Shown: piece after piece, positions 35,307 to 43,521 of the stretch
Layout: each line of letters opens with the position of its first letter
Numbering within the stretch: position 1 is the first letter of the stretch
From: Xanthomonas sp. DAR 80977
GTDB lineage: Bacteria; Pseudomonadota; Gammaproteobacteria; Xanthomonadales; Xanthomonadaceae
Direction: 5' to 3'
NCBI RefSeq assembly: GCF_041240605.1
Contig: NZ_CP162487.1
Span: forward strand, 3,727,001-3,791,000
DNA: 64,000 nucleotides
Notes under the pieces: generated by a model
Databases searched by the model: none
Seen by the model: only the letters and a program-made list of their open reading frames with translations
What the model was told of the DNA's origin: nothing
Program-made: the position numbers and the translations under genes

Positions 35307-36089
35307 CTAGGGCTTGGATGGATTTTCCTGCACGGGCGCCGGATCGGCTTGCAGGCCCTGGCGGAACTCCTCCAGCAGCCGCCGGTCGGCCTTGCTCAGC
35401 GCGGCCTCGTCCAGCAGTTCCGGACGCCGCAGCCAGGTCCGGCCCAGCGCCTGCATGCGCCGCCAGCGCGCGATCGCGGCATGGTTGCCGGAACGCAGGA
35501 TGGCCGGCACCTCGCCCAGCGCGTGCTCGCGCGGGTGGGTGTAGTGCGGGCAGTCGAGCAGCCCGTCCGGGCCCTCGAAGCTGTCCTGGGCGGCGGACTC
35601 GGCATCGTTCAGCGCGCCCTCCTGCAGCCGGGTCACCGCATCGACCAGCACCGCCGCGGCCAGTTCGCCGCCGGACAGCACGTAGTCGCCGATCGAGATC
35701 TCCTCGTCCACCGCGGCGGCGACGAAGCGCTCGTCCACGCCCTCGTAGCGCCCGCACAGCAGCACCAGCCGCGGCAGCGCCGCCAGCTGGCGGGCCTTGG
35801 CCTGGGTCAGCGGCGCGCCCTGCGGGCTCAGGTAGATCACCGGCGCCGGCTGCGGGTCGGCGGCGCGTACCGCCTGCAGGCAGGCCTGCAGCGGCTCGAT
35901 CATCATCACCATGCCCGGGCCGCCGCCGAACGGGCGGTCGTCCACCTTGCGGTAGCCGCCCGTGGCGTAGTCGCGCGGGTTCCAGCCGTGCAGGTCCAGC
36001 AGCGCGCGCTCCTGCGCGCGGCCGACCACGCCGAATGCGGCGCACTGGGCGACGAATTCGGGGAACAGGCTGATGACGTCGATGCGCAT
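35307..36089 (-). CDS. trmD: tRNA (guanine-N1)-methyltransferase TrmD
   Basis: Methylates G37 of tRNAs reading CNN codons, preventing +1 frameshifts. It has 260 residues. SPOUT/trefoil knot signatures: MRIDVISLFPEFV, FGGGPGMVMMIEPL, LCGRYEGVDERF, EEISIGDYVLSGGE, and LDCPHYTHP in the C-terminal domain. Start ATG 36089 is the conserved one. Lies between rimM and rplS; a short ATTGGGGATT repeat fills the 77-base gap to rimM. Confidence 0.97.
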   Translation of the reverse strand: MRIDVISLFPEFVAQCAAFGVVGRAQERALLDLHGWNPRDYATGGYRKVDDRPFGGGPGMVMMIEPLQACLQAVRAADPQPAPVIYLSPQGAPLTQAKARQLAALPRLVLLCGRYEGVDERFVAAAVDEEISIGDYVLSGGELAAAVLVDAVTRLQEGALNDAESAAQDSFEGPDGLLDCPHYTHPREHALGEVPAILRSGNHAAIARWRRMQALGRTWLRRPELLDEAALSKADRRLLEEFRQGLQADPAPVQENPSKP

Positions 36090-36090
36090 G

Positions 36091-36126
36091 AGGCGGGGAT
36101 TGGGGAGTCGGGATTGGGGATTGGTT
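36091..36126. repeat. ATTGGGGATT-type repeat upstream of trmD
   Basis: A run of GGGGATTGGGGAGTCGGGATTGGGGATTGG lying between trmD and rimM; related to 590-684. Confidence 0.5.
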
Positions 36127-36166
36127 GGAGCAACGGCCACGGCAGGCGCATGCGCGCCCGCCTTGC

Positions 36167-36679
36167 TCAGAACTCGGGGTCCCAGTCGACCACGATCAGG
36201 TTGGCGTCGAAATCCACCGACTTGACGTAGTCCGGCTGCACGAACGGCAGCAGCCGCTCGCGGTCGCCGCGCACCACCAGCACGTCGTTGGCGCCGTTGG
36301 AGAACAGGTGCGAGACCTGCCCCAGGGCCACGCCGTCGACGGTGCGCACGTCCAGGCCTTCCAGGTCCACCCAGTAGTATTCGTCGGGCTTGGGCGGCGG
36401 CAGGGTGTCGCGCGCCACGTAGATCTCGGTGCCGCGCAGCGCCTCGACCGCATCGCGATCGGTGACGTCGGGCAAGGTGACCACCAGGTGCTTGCTGGAT
36501 TCGCGGCCGCGCACGCCGCTGAGGGTGCTTTCGCTGCCGTCGGGCTTGCGCACGATCCAGGGCTGGTAGCGAAAAATGGCGAGGCGCGGCTCGGTCCACG
36601 ACTCGAGCTTGGCCTCGCCACGTACGCCGAAGGCGCCCAGGATCCTGCCCAGCAGGATACGGCGCTGGCTGTCTTTCAT
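36167..36679 (-). CDS. rimM: 16S rRNA processing protein RimM
   Basis: 30S maturation factor that binds S19, 170 residues. N-terminal beta-barrel: RRILLGRILGAFGVRGEAKLESWTEP; the central PRC-barrel begins near EYYWVDLEGLDVRTVDG and ends FVQPDYVKSVDFDANLIVVDWDPEF, all family-typical. Directly downstream of rpsP, with a hairpin in the 43-base gap. Confidence 0.96.
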   Translation of the reverse strand: MKDSQRRILLGRILGAFGVRGEAKLESWTEPRLAIFRYQPWIVRKPDGSESTLSGVRGRESSKHLVVTLPDVTDRDAVEALRGTEIYVARDTLPPPKPDEYYWVDLEGLDVRTVDGVALGQVSHLFSNGANDVLVVRGDRERLLPFVQPDYVKSVDFDANLIVVDWDPEF

Positions 36680-36680
36680 G

Positions 36681-36716
36681 AGTGCAAAAACCGAAGGGCC
36701 GCGCCAGGCGCGGCCC
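36681..36716 (-). terminator. Intra-operon hairpin between rpsP and rimM
   Basis: A 9-10 bp GC stem (GGGCCGCGC/GCGCGGCCC, 36696-36716) followed on the minus strand by TTCGGTTTTTGC, ending just before the rimM ATG. It has the shape of a partial terminator or attenuator that would lower rimM-trmD-rplS expression relative to rpsP, or an mRNA processing site. Confidence 0.55.
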
Positions 36717-36722
36717 GCAGGA

Positions 36723-36983
36723 TCAGGCCGCGGCGACCTGGGCCTTGGTCGCTTCCTTGTACAGGTTGCGCACCTTGTCGGTCAGCTGCGCGCCGTTGGA
36801 GACCCAATGGTCCACGCGCGGCAGGTCGAGCACGATGCGCGGCTCGGCGCCCTGCGCGACCGGGTTGTAGTAGCCCAGGCGCTCGATGTTGCGGCCGTCG
36901 CGCGCGCTGCGCACGTCGGTGACGATGATGTGGTAGAAGGGGCGCTTCTTGGCGCCGCCACGGGTAAGGCGAATCTTGACCAT
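36723..36983 (-). CDS. rpsP: 30S ribosomal protein S16
   Basis: Small-subunit assembly protein, 86 residues: MVKIRLTRGGAKKRPFYHIIVTDVRSARDGR and IERLGYYNP are unmistakable S16 signatures. First gene of the rpsP-rimM-trmD-rplS group. Confidence 0.98.
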   Translation of the reverse strand: MVKIRLTRGGAKKRPFYHIIVTDVRSARDGRNIERLGYYNPVAQGAEPRIVLDLPRVDHWVSNGAQLTDKVRNLYKEATKAQVAAA

Positions 36984-37079
36984 GGTGAGTTTTCCGGTGT
37001 TGCCCAGTCGCCAGGATGGCGCGGTGAACTGCCGATTATAGCCGGCGCCCGGAACGCTGCCAAGTCGCCCCCGGCTCCG

Positions 37080-37880
37080 TCAGATCGCTTGCCAGGGCTG
37101 GGTCTCGACCGCGTCGTTCAGCATCCGCAACAGCTCCGTGGCCGGCCCCAGCGCCTGCCCGTCCACCGCGGCGATGGCCTGCTGGCCGCGCGCATTGCAG
37201 GCGAAGACCGCGGCGAACCCGGCCAGTTCGCGCACATGCAGCGGCCGCACCTGCTGGGCCACGCCGAGCGCGGCCAGCCCGGCCTGCAGCAACCGCTCCT
37301 GGGTGCCGCGCAAGGCCGGCGCCTGCGGCCAGACCACGCCCTGCCCGTCCCAGGCGCCGAGGTTCCAGATCGAACCCTCGGCGACCAGGCCCTGCGCATC
37401 CACGAACAGCGCATCGTCGAAGCCGGCCTGCAGCGCCAGCCGGCGCTGGTGGAACAGGGCGAAGGTGCCGGCGTGCTTGATCTGCGGCAGCTCGCGCGCG
37501 AACGCCACGCTGCGCACCCGCAGCGGCGCGGCGTCCGGCTGTGCGGGCGCGGCCAGCGATACCAGCAGCTCCGGCGTACAGGTCGCATCGGCGCGGCGGA
37601 AGTCGAAGTCGCGGGCGAACACGCTGGCACGCAGCGCCGCATCGGCGCTGCCGAACGCGGCCAGCGCCGCGCGCAACTCGGCGCGGATCCGATCGGCCGG
37701 CAGTTCGGTGCCGAACAGCGTGCGCGTGGCCGCGTCGAGCCGCTGCAGGTGCAGGTCGAAGCCGCGCACCGCGCCGGCGCGCACCTGCATCGTGCTGAAG
37801 TGGCCGTAGTTGACCAGCGCCGGCGCGGCCAGCGCGTCCGCTGTCGCCGGGCGCCCGTTGCAGAACAGCTGTGGGTTCAC
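37080..37880 (-). CDS. Class IV aminotransferase family protein (PabC/DAAT-like)
   Basis: Fold-type IV PLP enzyme, 266 residues, from a GTG start (VNPQLFCNG) that overlaps the upstream stop as GTGA. Family features: NYGHFSTMQVRAGAVRGFDLHLQRL near the N-terminus, candidate PLP lysine in LPQIKHAGTFAL, and FVDAQGLVAEGSIWNLGAW (phosphate-cup region, as in 4-amino-4-deoxychorismate lyase). PabC, D-amino-acid transaminase or branched-chain transaminase activity cannot be separated by sequence alone. Coupled to the nitronate monooxygenase gene. Confidence 0.82.
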   Translation of the reverse strand: MNPQLFCNGRPATADALAAPALVNYGHFSTMQVRAGAVRGFDLHLQRLDAATRTLFGTELPADRIRAELRAALAAFGSADAALRASVFARDFDFRRADATCTPELLVSLAAPAQPDAAPLRVRSVAFARELPQIKHAGTFALFHQRRLALQAGFDDALFVDAQGLVAEGSIWNLGAWDGQGVVWPQAPALRGTQERLLQAGLAALGVAQQVRPLHVRELAGFAAVFACNARGQQAIAAVDGQALGPATELLRMLNDAVETQPWQAI

Positions 37881-38947
37881 AGCAGCGCCTGCGCCTGATC
37901 CCACCAGGTGTCGAGCAGCGTCGCCGCCGGCTGCGCCGGCGCCATCCACGCCGACTGCCCGGCCCAGGCCTGCATCGCCGCGAGCCGGTCGTCGCGGACC
38001 GCGGCCTGGCGCATCGGCGCGGTCAACCCGCGCTGGACCGGGTACGGCCGCGGCGGCGGCGCCGTGGCGGCGGCCGCGGCGCGCACGTAGTCGGTAGCCA
38101 GCGCACGGCCGAGGCGGCCGGAGAACGCGCGCGTCACCATGGTCTGCTCCGGTTCGGCCTGCGCCAGCGCCGCGGCCCAGGCCGGCGCCAGCGCCGCCTC
38201 CGGCGTGCGCAGGAACGCGGTGCCGATCTGCACCGCGCTGGCGCCCAGGGTCAGCGCGGCGGCGATGCCGCGGCCATCGCCGATGCCGCCGGCGGCGATC
38301 ACCGGCACATCGAGGCGGTCGGCCAGGCGCGGCAGCAGCGCGAACAGTCCGGTCAGTTGCCGCTCGGCACGGGAAGCATCGAACGCGCCGCGGTGACCGC
38401 CGGCCTCCGCCCCCTGCGCGACCACCGCGTCGGCCCCGGCGGCCTGCGCCGCCAAGGCCTCGTCCAGCGTGGTGGCGCAGGCGAACCAGGCGATGCCGGC
38501 CTGCTTCAGCCGCGCGACGAAGGCGGGCGGGAACAGGCCCATGATCGAGGACGCCACCGCCGGGCGCGCGTCCAGCAGCGCGGCGCATTGCGCGCCGAAA
38601 TCGGCCGGACCGGCATCGCCGGCGGCAGCCTCGACCGGCGGACCCCACTGCGCGAGGAAGTCGCGGGTGGCGGCTTCGGCGGCGGCGTCGCGCAGCGGCA
38701 GCGGATCGGGCACCCACAGGTTGACCTGCGCCGGACCGGAACTGCCCTGCCGGAACGCGTCCATCCAGTTGCCGATGTCCGCCGCCGGCGACAGCACCGC
38801 GCCCATCGCGCCCATGCCGCCGGCCTGCGCGACCGCCACCGACAACGGCACCGGGCAGGCGCCGGCCATCGGCGCCAGCAGGATCGGCGTGCGCAGGCCG
38901 AAGCGCGCGCAGAAGGCGGTCACGCGGTGTTGCAGCGAATCGTTCAT
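37877..38947 (-). CDS. Nitronate monooxygenase (2-nitropropane dioxygenase family)
   Basis: FMN-dependent TIM-barrel oxidase that detoxifies alkyl nitronates such as propionate-3-nitronate, 356 residues. The N-terminal PILLAPMAGACPVPLSVAVAQAGGMGAMG and the FMN/phosphate-binding VPVIAAGGIGDGRGIAAALTLGASAVQIGTAFLRTPE are typical. The catalytic histidine lies in GAEAGGHRG. Its stop overlaps the GTG start of the class IV aminotransferase. The pair sits between ffh and rpsP, on the same strand. Confidence 0.9.
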   Translation of the reverse strand: MNDSLQHRVTAFCARFGLRTPILLAPMAGACPVPLSVAVAQAGGMGAMGAVLSPAADIGNWMDAFRQGSSGPAQVNLWVPDPLPLRDAAAEAATRDFLAQWGPPVEAAAGDAGPADFGAQCAALLDARPAVASSIMGLFPPAFVARLKQAGIAWFACATTLDEALAAQAAGADAVVAQGAEAGGHRGAFDASRAERQLTGLFALLPRLADRLDVPVIAAGGIGDGRGIAAALTLGASAVQIGTAFLRTPEAALAPAWAAALAQAEPEQTMVTRAFSGRLGRALATDYVRAAAAATAPPPRPYPVQRGLTAPMRQAAVRDDRLAAMQAWAGQSAWMAPAQPAATLLDTWWDQAQALL

Positions 38948-39159
38948 GGCAGGCAGATGCCGCGGTCGCGGCGTGTCGGAGGATGCAGCAGATGATATCG
39001 CCGGCGTCCGCGCAGTGGTCGCGCGGTGCGGCAGGGGCAGGAACGACGACGGGGCGAGACGGCCTCCGGATGAAGAGCGAGGTGGCGTGGCCGCCTGTCC
39101 TCTTTCGCCGCTGCATGCTTGATGAAGCGCCTTGGTCCGCCCCCTCGCCTGGCTGGGCT

Positions 39160-39280
39160 GGGTGGCTTCGCTCAGTACCCTCGCACTGGCCTTCCATGAT
39201 GGCGGGGTGGCTTCGCCCCGTACCCTCGTCCTGGCGTTCCATAAATGGCTGGGTGGCTTCGCCCCGTACCCTCACCCCAA
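39160..39280. repeat. Tandem repeat, about 2.6 copies of a 45-46 bp unit
   Basis: Units start at 39160, 39205 and 39251, each opening GGGTGGCTTCGC and containing GTACCCTCG/A and TTCCAT. Copies differ at several positions. Confidence 0.75.
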
Positions 39281-39303
39281 CCCCTCTCCCGGGGGGAGAG
39301 GGG
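39281..39303 (-). terminator. CCCCTCTCCC hairpin downstream of ffh
   Basis: 10-bp stem 39281-39290 / 39294-39303 with GGG loop, an inverse-orientation copy of the unit after mutS. A second small stem, CGGCGCC/GGCGCCG, lies at 39314-39336 just after the ffh stop. Confidence 0.45.
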
Positions 39304-39345
39304 CTTCAGCGTGCGGCGCCTCTTTCTGGGGCGCCGTTGCGTGGC

Positions 39346-40725
39346 TCAGCGGAACGGCAGGCCGCCGCGGCCGCCCATGCCGCCCATCATGCCCTTCATG
39401 CCGCGCATCAGCCCCTTCATGCCGCCGCCGGCCATCTTGGACATCATCTTTTCCATCTGCTGGAACTGCTTCATCAGCTTGTTGACGTCGGCCGGCTGGG
39501 TGCCGGAACCGCGCGCGATGCGGGCGCGGCGCGAGCCGTTGAGCAGGGTCGGGTTGCGCCGCTCCTTCTTGGTCATCGAGCCGATGATCGCGATCATCCG
39601 CGGCACGTCCTTGTTGCCGGCGACCTGCTGCTTGAGGTGCTCGGGGATCTGGCCCATGCCCGGCAGCTTGTCCATCAGCCCGGACAGGCCACCCATGTTC
39701 TGCATCTGCTCGAGCTGGTCGCGCATGTCGTTGAGGTCGAACTTCTTGCCCTTGGCGACCTTCTCGGCGAGCTTCTGCGCCTTGTCCTTGTCGACCTGGT
39801 GCTCGACCTGCTCGACCAGCGACAGCACGTCGCCCATGTCCAGGATGCGGCTGGCCAGGCGGTCGGGATGGAACACGTCCAGGCCGTCGGGCTTCTCGCC
39901 CACGCCGATGAACTTGATCGGCTTGCCGGTGATGTAGCGCACGCTCAGCGCGGCGCCGCCGCGGGCGTCGCCGTCGGTCTTGGTCAGCACCACGCCGGTC
40001 AGCGGCAGCGCCTCGCTGAACGCCTTGGCGGTGTTGGCCGCGTCCTGGCCGGTCATCGCATCGACCACGAACAGGGTCTCGGCCGGATTGATCGCGGCGT
40101 GCAGCGCCTTGATCTCGGTCATCATCGCCGCGTCGATGGCCAGGCGGCCGGCGGTATCGACCAGCAGCACGTCGACGAAGGACTTGCGCGCGTCGGCGAT
40201 CGCGGCGCGGACGATGTCCACCGGCTGCTGCGAGGCCTCGGACGGGAAGAACAGCACCCCGACCTGCTCGGCCAGGGTCTTGAGCTGCTCGATCGCGGCC
40301 GGGCGGTAGACGTCGGCCGAGACCACCATCACCTTCTTCTTGCGCTTTTCCTTCAGGTACTTGGCCAGCTTGCCGACCGTGGTGGTCTTGCCCGCGCCCT
40401 GCAGGCCGGCCATCAGCACGATCGCCGGCGCCGGCACGTTGAGGTTGAGGTCGCTGGCCGCCGAGCCCATCACCGTGGTCAGCTCGTCGCGCACGACCTT
40501 GATCAGCGCCTGGCCCGGGGTCAGGCTCTTGAGCACCTCCTGGCCGACCGCGCGCACCTTGATGCGCTCGATCAGGGCCTGCACCACCGGCAGCGCGACG
40601 TCGGCCTCGAGCAGCGCGATGCGAACCTCGCGGGTGGCTTCGCGGATGTTCTCCTCGGTCAGGCGGCCGCGCCCGCGCAGGCGCTGCATGGTGCCGGAGA
40701 GGCGTTGGGTGAGGGATTCGAACAT
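39346..40725 (-). CDS. ffh: Signal recognition particle protein Ffh
   Basis: SRP GTPase that targets inner-membrane proteins co-translationally, 459 residues. N domain 1-90; G1 GLQGAGKTT at 107-115; VDTAGRL and TKTDGDARGG motifs in the G domain. The methionine-rich M domain (about 330-459) includes SKMAGGGMKGLMRGMKGMMGG at the C-terminus. It heads the block containing rpsP-rimM-trmD-rplS and is divergent from the ypjD-type gene. Confidence 0.97.
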   Translation of the reverse strand: MFESLTQRLSGTMQRLRGRGRLTEENIREATREVRIALLEADVALPVVQALIERIKVRAVGQEVLKSLTPGQALIKVVRDELTTVMGSAASDLNLNVPAPAIVLMAGLQGAGKTTTVGKLAKYLKEKRKKKVMVVSADVYRPAAIEQLKTLAEQVGVLFFPSEASQQPVDIVRAAIADARKSFVDVLLVDTAGRLAIDAAMMTEIKALHAAINPAETLFVVDAMTGQDAANTAKAFSEALPLTGVVLTKTDGDARGGAALSVRYITGKPIKFIGVGEKPDGLDVFHPDRLASRILDMGDVLSLVEQVEHQVDKDKAQKLAEKVAKGKKFDLNDMRDQLEQMQNMGGLSGLMDKLPGMGQIPEHLKQQVAGNKDVPRMIAIIGSMTKKERRNPTLLNGSRRARIARGSGTQPADVNKLMKQFQQMEKMMSKMAGGGMKGLMRGMKGMMGGMGGRGGLPFR

Positions 40726-40887
40726 GCGGGCGGGTCGCAGACGGGAAACGGTCGTCGATTATAGCCGCGCCGGCCGGCGATCCCGGAGACGCCCGCGGCG
40801 CGCGGCCGGCACCGCCGCGGCAGGCTTGCCGCCGACGCCGCCTGGGCCGCCACCACCAGCGCAGGCCCGATATGCGAAACTGGCGCG

Positions 40888-41682
40888 ATGCTCAGCGTGC
40901 TCCTCGCCACCGTGCTGTACCTCGCCGCCACCGGCCTGCTGGTGGGCTCGGTGGTGCGCGACCGGGTCGAGCGCAGCCGCGGCTGGCTGTGGGCGGCGCT
41001 GCCGGCGGTGGCGCTGCATGCGGCCTACCACGTGCAGGTGGCGCTGCACACCGCCGGCGGGCCGGACATGCATTTCTTCGCCGCGTTGTCGCTGGTCAGC
41101 CTGGGCATGGCGCTGATGACCGCGCTGGTGGGCGCCAGCGGGCGCATGGCGGCGCTGGGCGTGGTGGTGTTCCCGCTGTCGGCCGTGCTGCTGCTGGCCT
41201 ACCACTCGCACGGCCACGAGCCGGCGCCGGTGCTGGACTGGCGGCTGCAGCTGCACGCGTGGATGGCGCTGCTGGCCTACGCCACGCTGGGCATCGCCGC
41301 GCTGCTGGCGGTGATGCTGTGGCTGCAGGAACGCGCGCTGCGCCGTCGCGACTTCCATCCGTGGCTGCGCGCGCTGCCGCCGCTGACCGCGCTGGAGACA
41401 CTGCTGTTCCGCACCATCGTGGTCGGCTTCATCCTGCTGACCCTGACCCTGCTGACCGGTGTGCTGTTCGTACAGGATTTCCTGGCGCAGCGGCTGGTGC
41501 AGAAGACCGTGCTCAGCGTGCTGTCGTGGATCGTGTTCGGCGCGCTGCTGTTCGGCCGCTGGCGCTACGGCTGGCGCGGCATCAAGGCGGTGCACTGGAC
41601 GCTGGCGGCGATGCTGTTGCTGCTGCTGGCGTTCTTCGGCAGCAAGTTCGTCATCGAACTGGTGCTCGGCCACCCGCAGTAA
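40888..41682 (+). CDS. ypjD: CcsA/YpjD-type cytochrome c assembly family membrane protein
   Basis: Inner-membrane protein, 264 residues with about eight hydrophobic helices. It carries the CcsA/CcmC/HemX core: conserved histidines in LAYHSHGHEP, LQLHAWMALLAYATLG and, near the C-terminus, GIKAVHWTLAAM. The gene lies next to and divergent from ffh, the same neighbourhood as ypjD in E. coli. Its biochemical role (heme handling or transport) is not established. Confidence 0.85.
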   Translation: MLSVLLATVLYLAATGLLVGSVVRDRVERSRGWLWAALPAVALHAAYHVQVALHTAGGPDMHFFAALSLVSLGMALMTALVGASGRMAALGVVVFPLSAVLLLAYHSHGHEPAPVLDWRLQLHAWMALLAYATLGIAALLAVMLWLQERALRRRDFHPWLRALPPLTALETLLFRTIVVGFILLTLTLLTGVLFVQDFLAQRLVQKTVLSVLSWIVFGALLFGRWRYGWRGIKAVHWTLAAMLLLLLAFFGSKFVIELVLGHPQ

Positions 41683-41721
41683 CCGCCGCGGCTCGGCATT
41701 CGGGATCTCAACGCACCCCGC

Positions 41722-41809
41722 CCTGTAGGAGCGGCTTCAGCCGCGACAGATAGTTCGGCAACCGAAATTCCCTCGGCGCCGGCGTCGCGCCTGAAGCCGC
41801 TCCTACAGG
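41722..41809. repeat. REP element inverted pair
   Basis: CCTGTAGGAGCGGCTTCAGC (41722-41741) pairs with 41784-41809 over 26 bases with one mismatch, leaving a 36-base loop. It lies between two convergent genes. Confidence 0.8.
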
Positions 41810-41844
41810 AGTCCAACACCTGCCGGCAGCGTGGACGGGACGCC

Positions 41845-42897
41845 TCAATCGGCCAATGCGGCCTCGACCTCATCCCAACCAGCGCCTGCGCCGACCTCGG
41901 CGAAGCGGTATTCGATGCGGTGCCGGTAGACTTGGCCGGGACGCAGGATGGTATCGGGAAAGCCCGGCTGGTTCGGCGCATCCGGATAGCCCTGCGGCTC
42001 CAGGCACACGCCGCGGCCAAGGCCCGGATGCTGGCGGTCCAGCCAGTGCCCTTCGTACAGCTGCAGCGCGGGCATCGCACTGGCGATGCGCATGGCCACG
42101 CCGCTGTGCGGCGAATACAGCACCGCGCTGCAGTCGCGCGTCTGCGCCAGCACCAGGCAATGGTCGTAGCCGCCGCTCAGGCGCAGCTGCGGATCGGCGG
42201 CGATGTCCTTGTCGGCGATCGCGCGCGGGCTGCGGAAATCGAACGGCGTGCCGGCCACGTCGGCGATCTCGCCGCTCGGCAGCAGCGCCGCATCGGCCAC
42301 CGGCAGGTAGCGGTCGGCCGGCACCCGCAGCCACTGCGCCGCGGCGGCCACGCCGGCATCGCCGGCCAGGTTGAAGTACGGATGATGGGTGAGATTGAGC
42401 GGGGTCGGCGCATCGCTGTGCGCGGCGAACTGCAGCTCCAGGGTGCGGCCATGCACGCTGAACTCGGCGCCGACCTGCACGTTGCCCGGATAGCCTTCCT
42501 CGCCGGCCGGCGAGTCGTAGCGCAGCTGCAGGTGGCGCTCGGACTGCGCCTGCACGGTCCACACCCGGCGCCCGAATCCGAGCGCGCCGCCATGCAGATG
42601 ATTGTCGCCCTCGTTGGCCGCGACCGCGTAGCGTTGTCCGTCCAGCTCGAAGGCCGCGCCGGCGATGCGATTGCCGAAGCGGCCGACCAGCACGCCGAGA
42701 TAGGCCGGGTCGTGCAGGTACGCGTCCAGCGTCGGCAGGCCGAGCACCAGTTCGGTGCGGCCGCGCGCGGTGTCCAGGCTCAGGCTGCGCAGCAGGCCGC
42801 CATAGGTCAGCAGTTCCGCGCGCAGGCCCGCGCCGCTGTCCAGGACCAGGCGTTGGATGGCGGTACCGTCGGGAAGCTGGCCGAAGATCGATGACAT
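41845..42897 (-). CDS. galM: Aldose 1-epimerase (galactose mutarotase)
   Basis: Interconverts alpha and beta anomers of aldoses, 350 residues. Mutarotase active-site features: the first catalytic His in DNHLHGG, the second in LTHHPYFNLAGD, and the catalytic Glu in VCLEPQGYPDAPNQPGFP; substrate-binding GRFGNRIAGA is also present. No signal peptide, so cytoplasmic. It lies divergent from the GH51 arabinofuranosidase, fitting a role in processing imported galactose or arabinose. Confidence 0.93.
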   Translation of the reverse strand: MSSIFGQLPDGTAIQRLVLDSGAGLRAELLTYGGLLRSLSLDTARGRTELVLGLPTLDAYLHDPAYLGVLVGRFGNRIAGAAFELDGQRYAVAANEGDNHLHGGALGFGRRVWTVQAQSERHLQLRYDSPAGEEGYPGNVQVGAEFSVHGRTLELQFAAHSDAPTPLNLTHHPYFNLAGDAGVAAAAQWLRVPADRYLPVADAALLPSGEIADVAGTPFDFRSPRAIADKDIAADPQLRLSGGYDHCLVLAQTRDCSAVLYSPHSGVAMRIASAMPALQLYEGHWLDRQHPGLGRGVCLEPQGYPDAPNQPGFPDTILRPGQVYRHRIEYRFAEVGAGAGWDEVEAALAD

Positions 42898-43107
42898 GCG
42901 GGGGTCCTGGTTGGGTGGGCGCGCGTTCCACGCGTGCCGCGCAGCATAACCAGCGCGGCCGGTCGCAAGCCATCGCCGCGCGACGACGCGGCCGCCCGCG
43001 CAGCGACATCGCGATCCCGATGCGGCGCGGAACGTGCGGCCCAACACAAACACCGACATCTGCGGCATCGCATCATTGCAATCCCCATATCGATGCGCCG
43101 ATTTAAA

Positions 43108-43142
43108 TCATTGGTCGGCCATGCGTCGCTCGCCTATCCTCG
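43108..43142 (+). promoter_or_regulatory. Shared carbohydrate-locus promoter motif, copy A
   Basis: TCATTGG, an 18-base spacer, CCTATCCTCG. It is preceded by the palindrome GATTTAAATC at 43100-43109. Confidence 0.6.
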
Positions 43143-43240
43143 GGTCGCGCACCGGGGAGCGCATCGGTATCGCGCGGCAACGCACGACGTCGCATCGCCG
43201 CAGCAGCCATGCGAATCGGCTATAGCAGCGAGGATTTACG

Positions 43241-43275
43241 TCATTGGTCGCACTGCGCCGGCCTGCCTATGCTCG
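43241..43275 (+). promoter_or_regulatory. Shared carbohydrate-locus promoter motif, copy B
   Basis: TCATTGG, an 18-base spacer, CCTATGCTCG; the second block is identical to the copy upstream of the TonB receptor operon. Confidence 0.65.
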
Positions 43276-43521
43276 AACCGCGGCCGCAGGACCTGCAGCC
43301 GGACGCCTGTCGTGCCGCCGCACCATCACCGGTCACAAGGACTGCGATCTGCACCGATACCGCCACCATGCCGTGCCCTGCCAGCCGCCACTGCCGCGGT
43401 GCGCCGCGCGTGCGCCAGGCCCCGTCGTCGCATCGCATGCGCCGCGCGCGGCCAGTGCCGTTGCTCACCGACGCGGCATGCGTGCACGCAACCGCCGTCC
43501 CACCCACTTAGGAGACCCACG

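Larger units (their letters stand above)
38948..39345. other. 398-bp intergenic region with tandem repeat
   Basis: Upstream of the nitronate monooxygenase and downstream of ffh. It contains a 45-46 bp tandem repeat (39160-39280) and a CCCCTCTCCC hairpin. No gene supported. Confidence 0.5.
42898..43521. other. 624-bp control region between galM and the GH51 gene
   Basis: Holds two direct copies of the shared promoter motif (43108-43142, 43241-43275), each preceded by GATTTAnnTCATTGGTCG. This is followed by a leader of about 240 bases with no supported ORF. GGAG precedes the GH51 ATG. Confidence 0.6.

Noticed and set aside
43108..43275. Tandem motif copies considered as a short duplicated transposon end
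   Set aside because: Only the promoter-like blocks and a few upstream bases are shared; the same blocks occur at 11847 next to an unrelated sequence, which fits regulation better than mobility.
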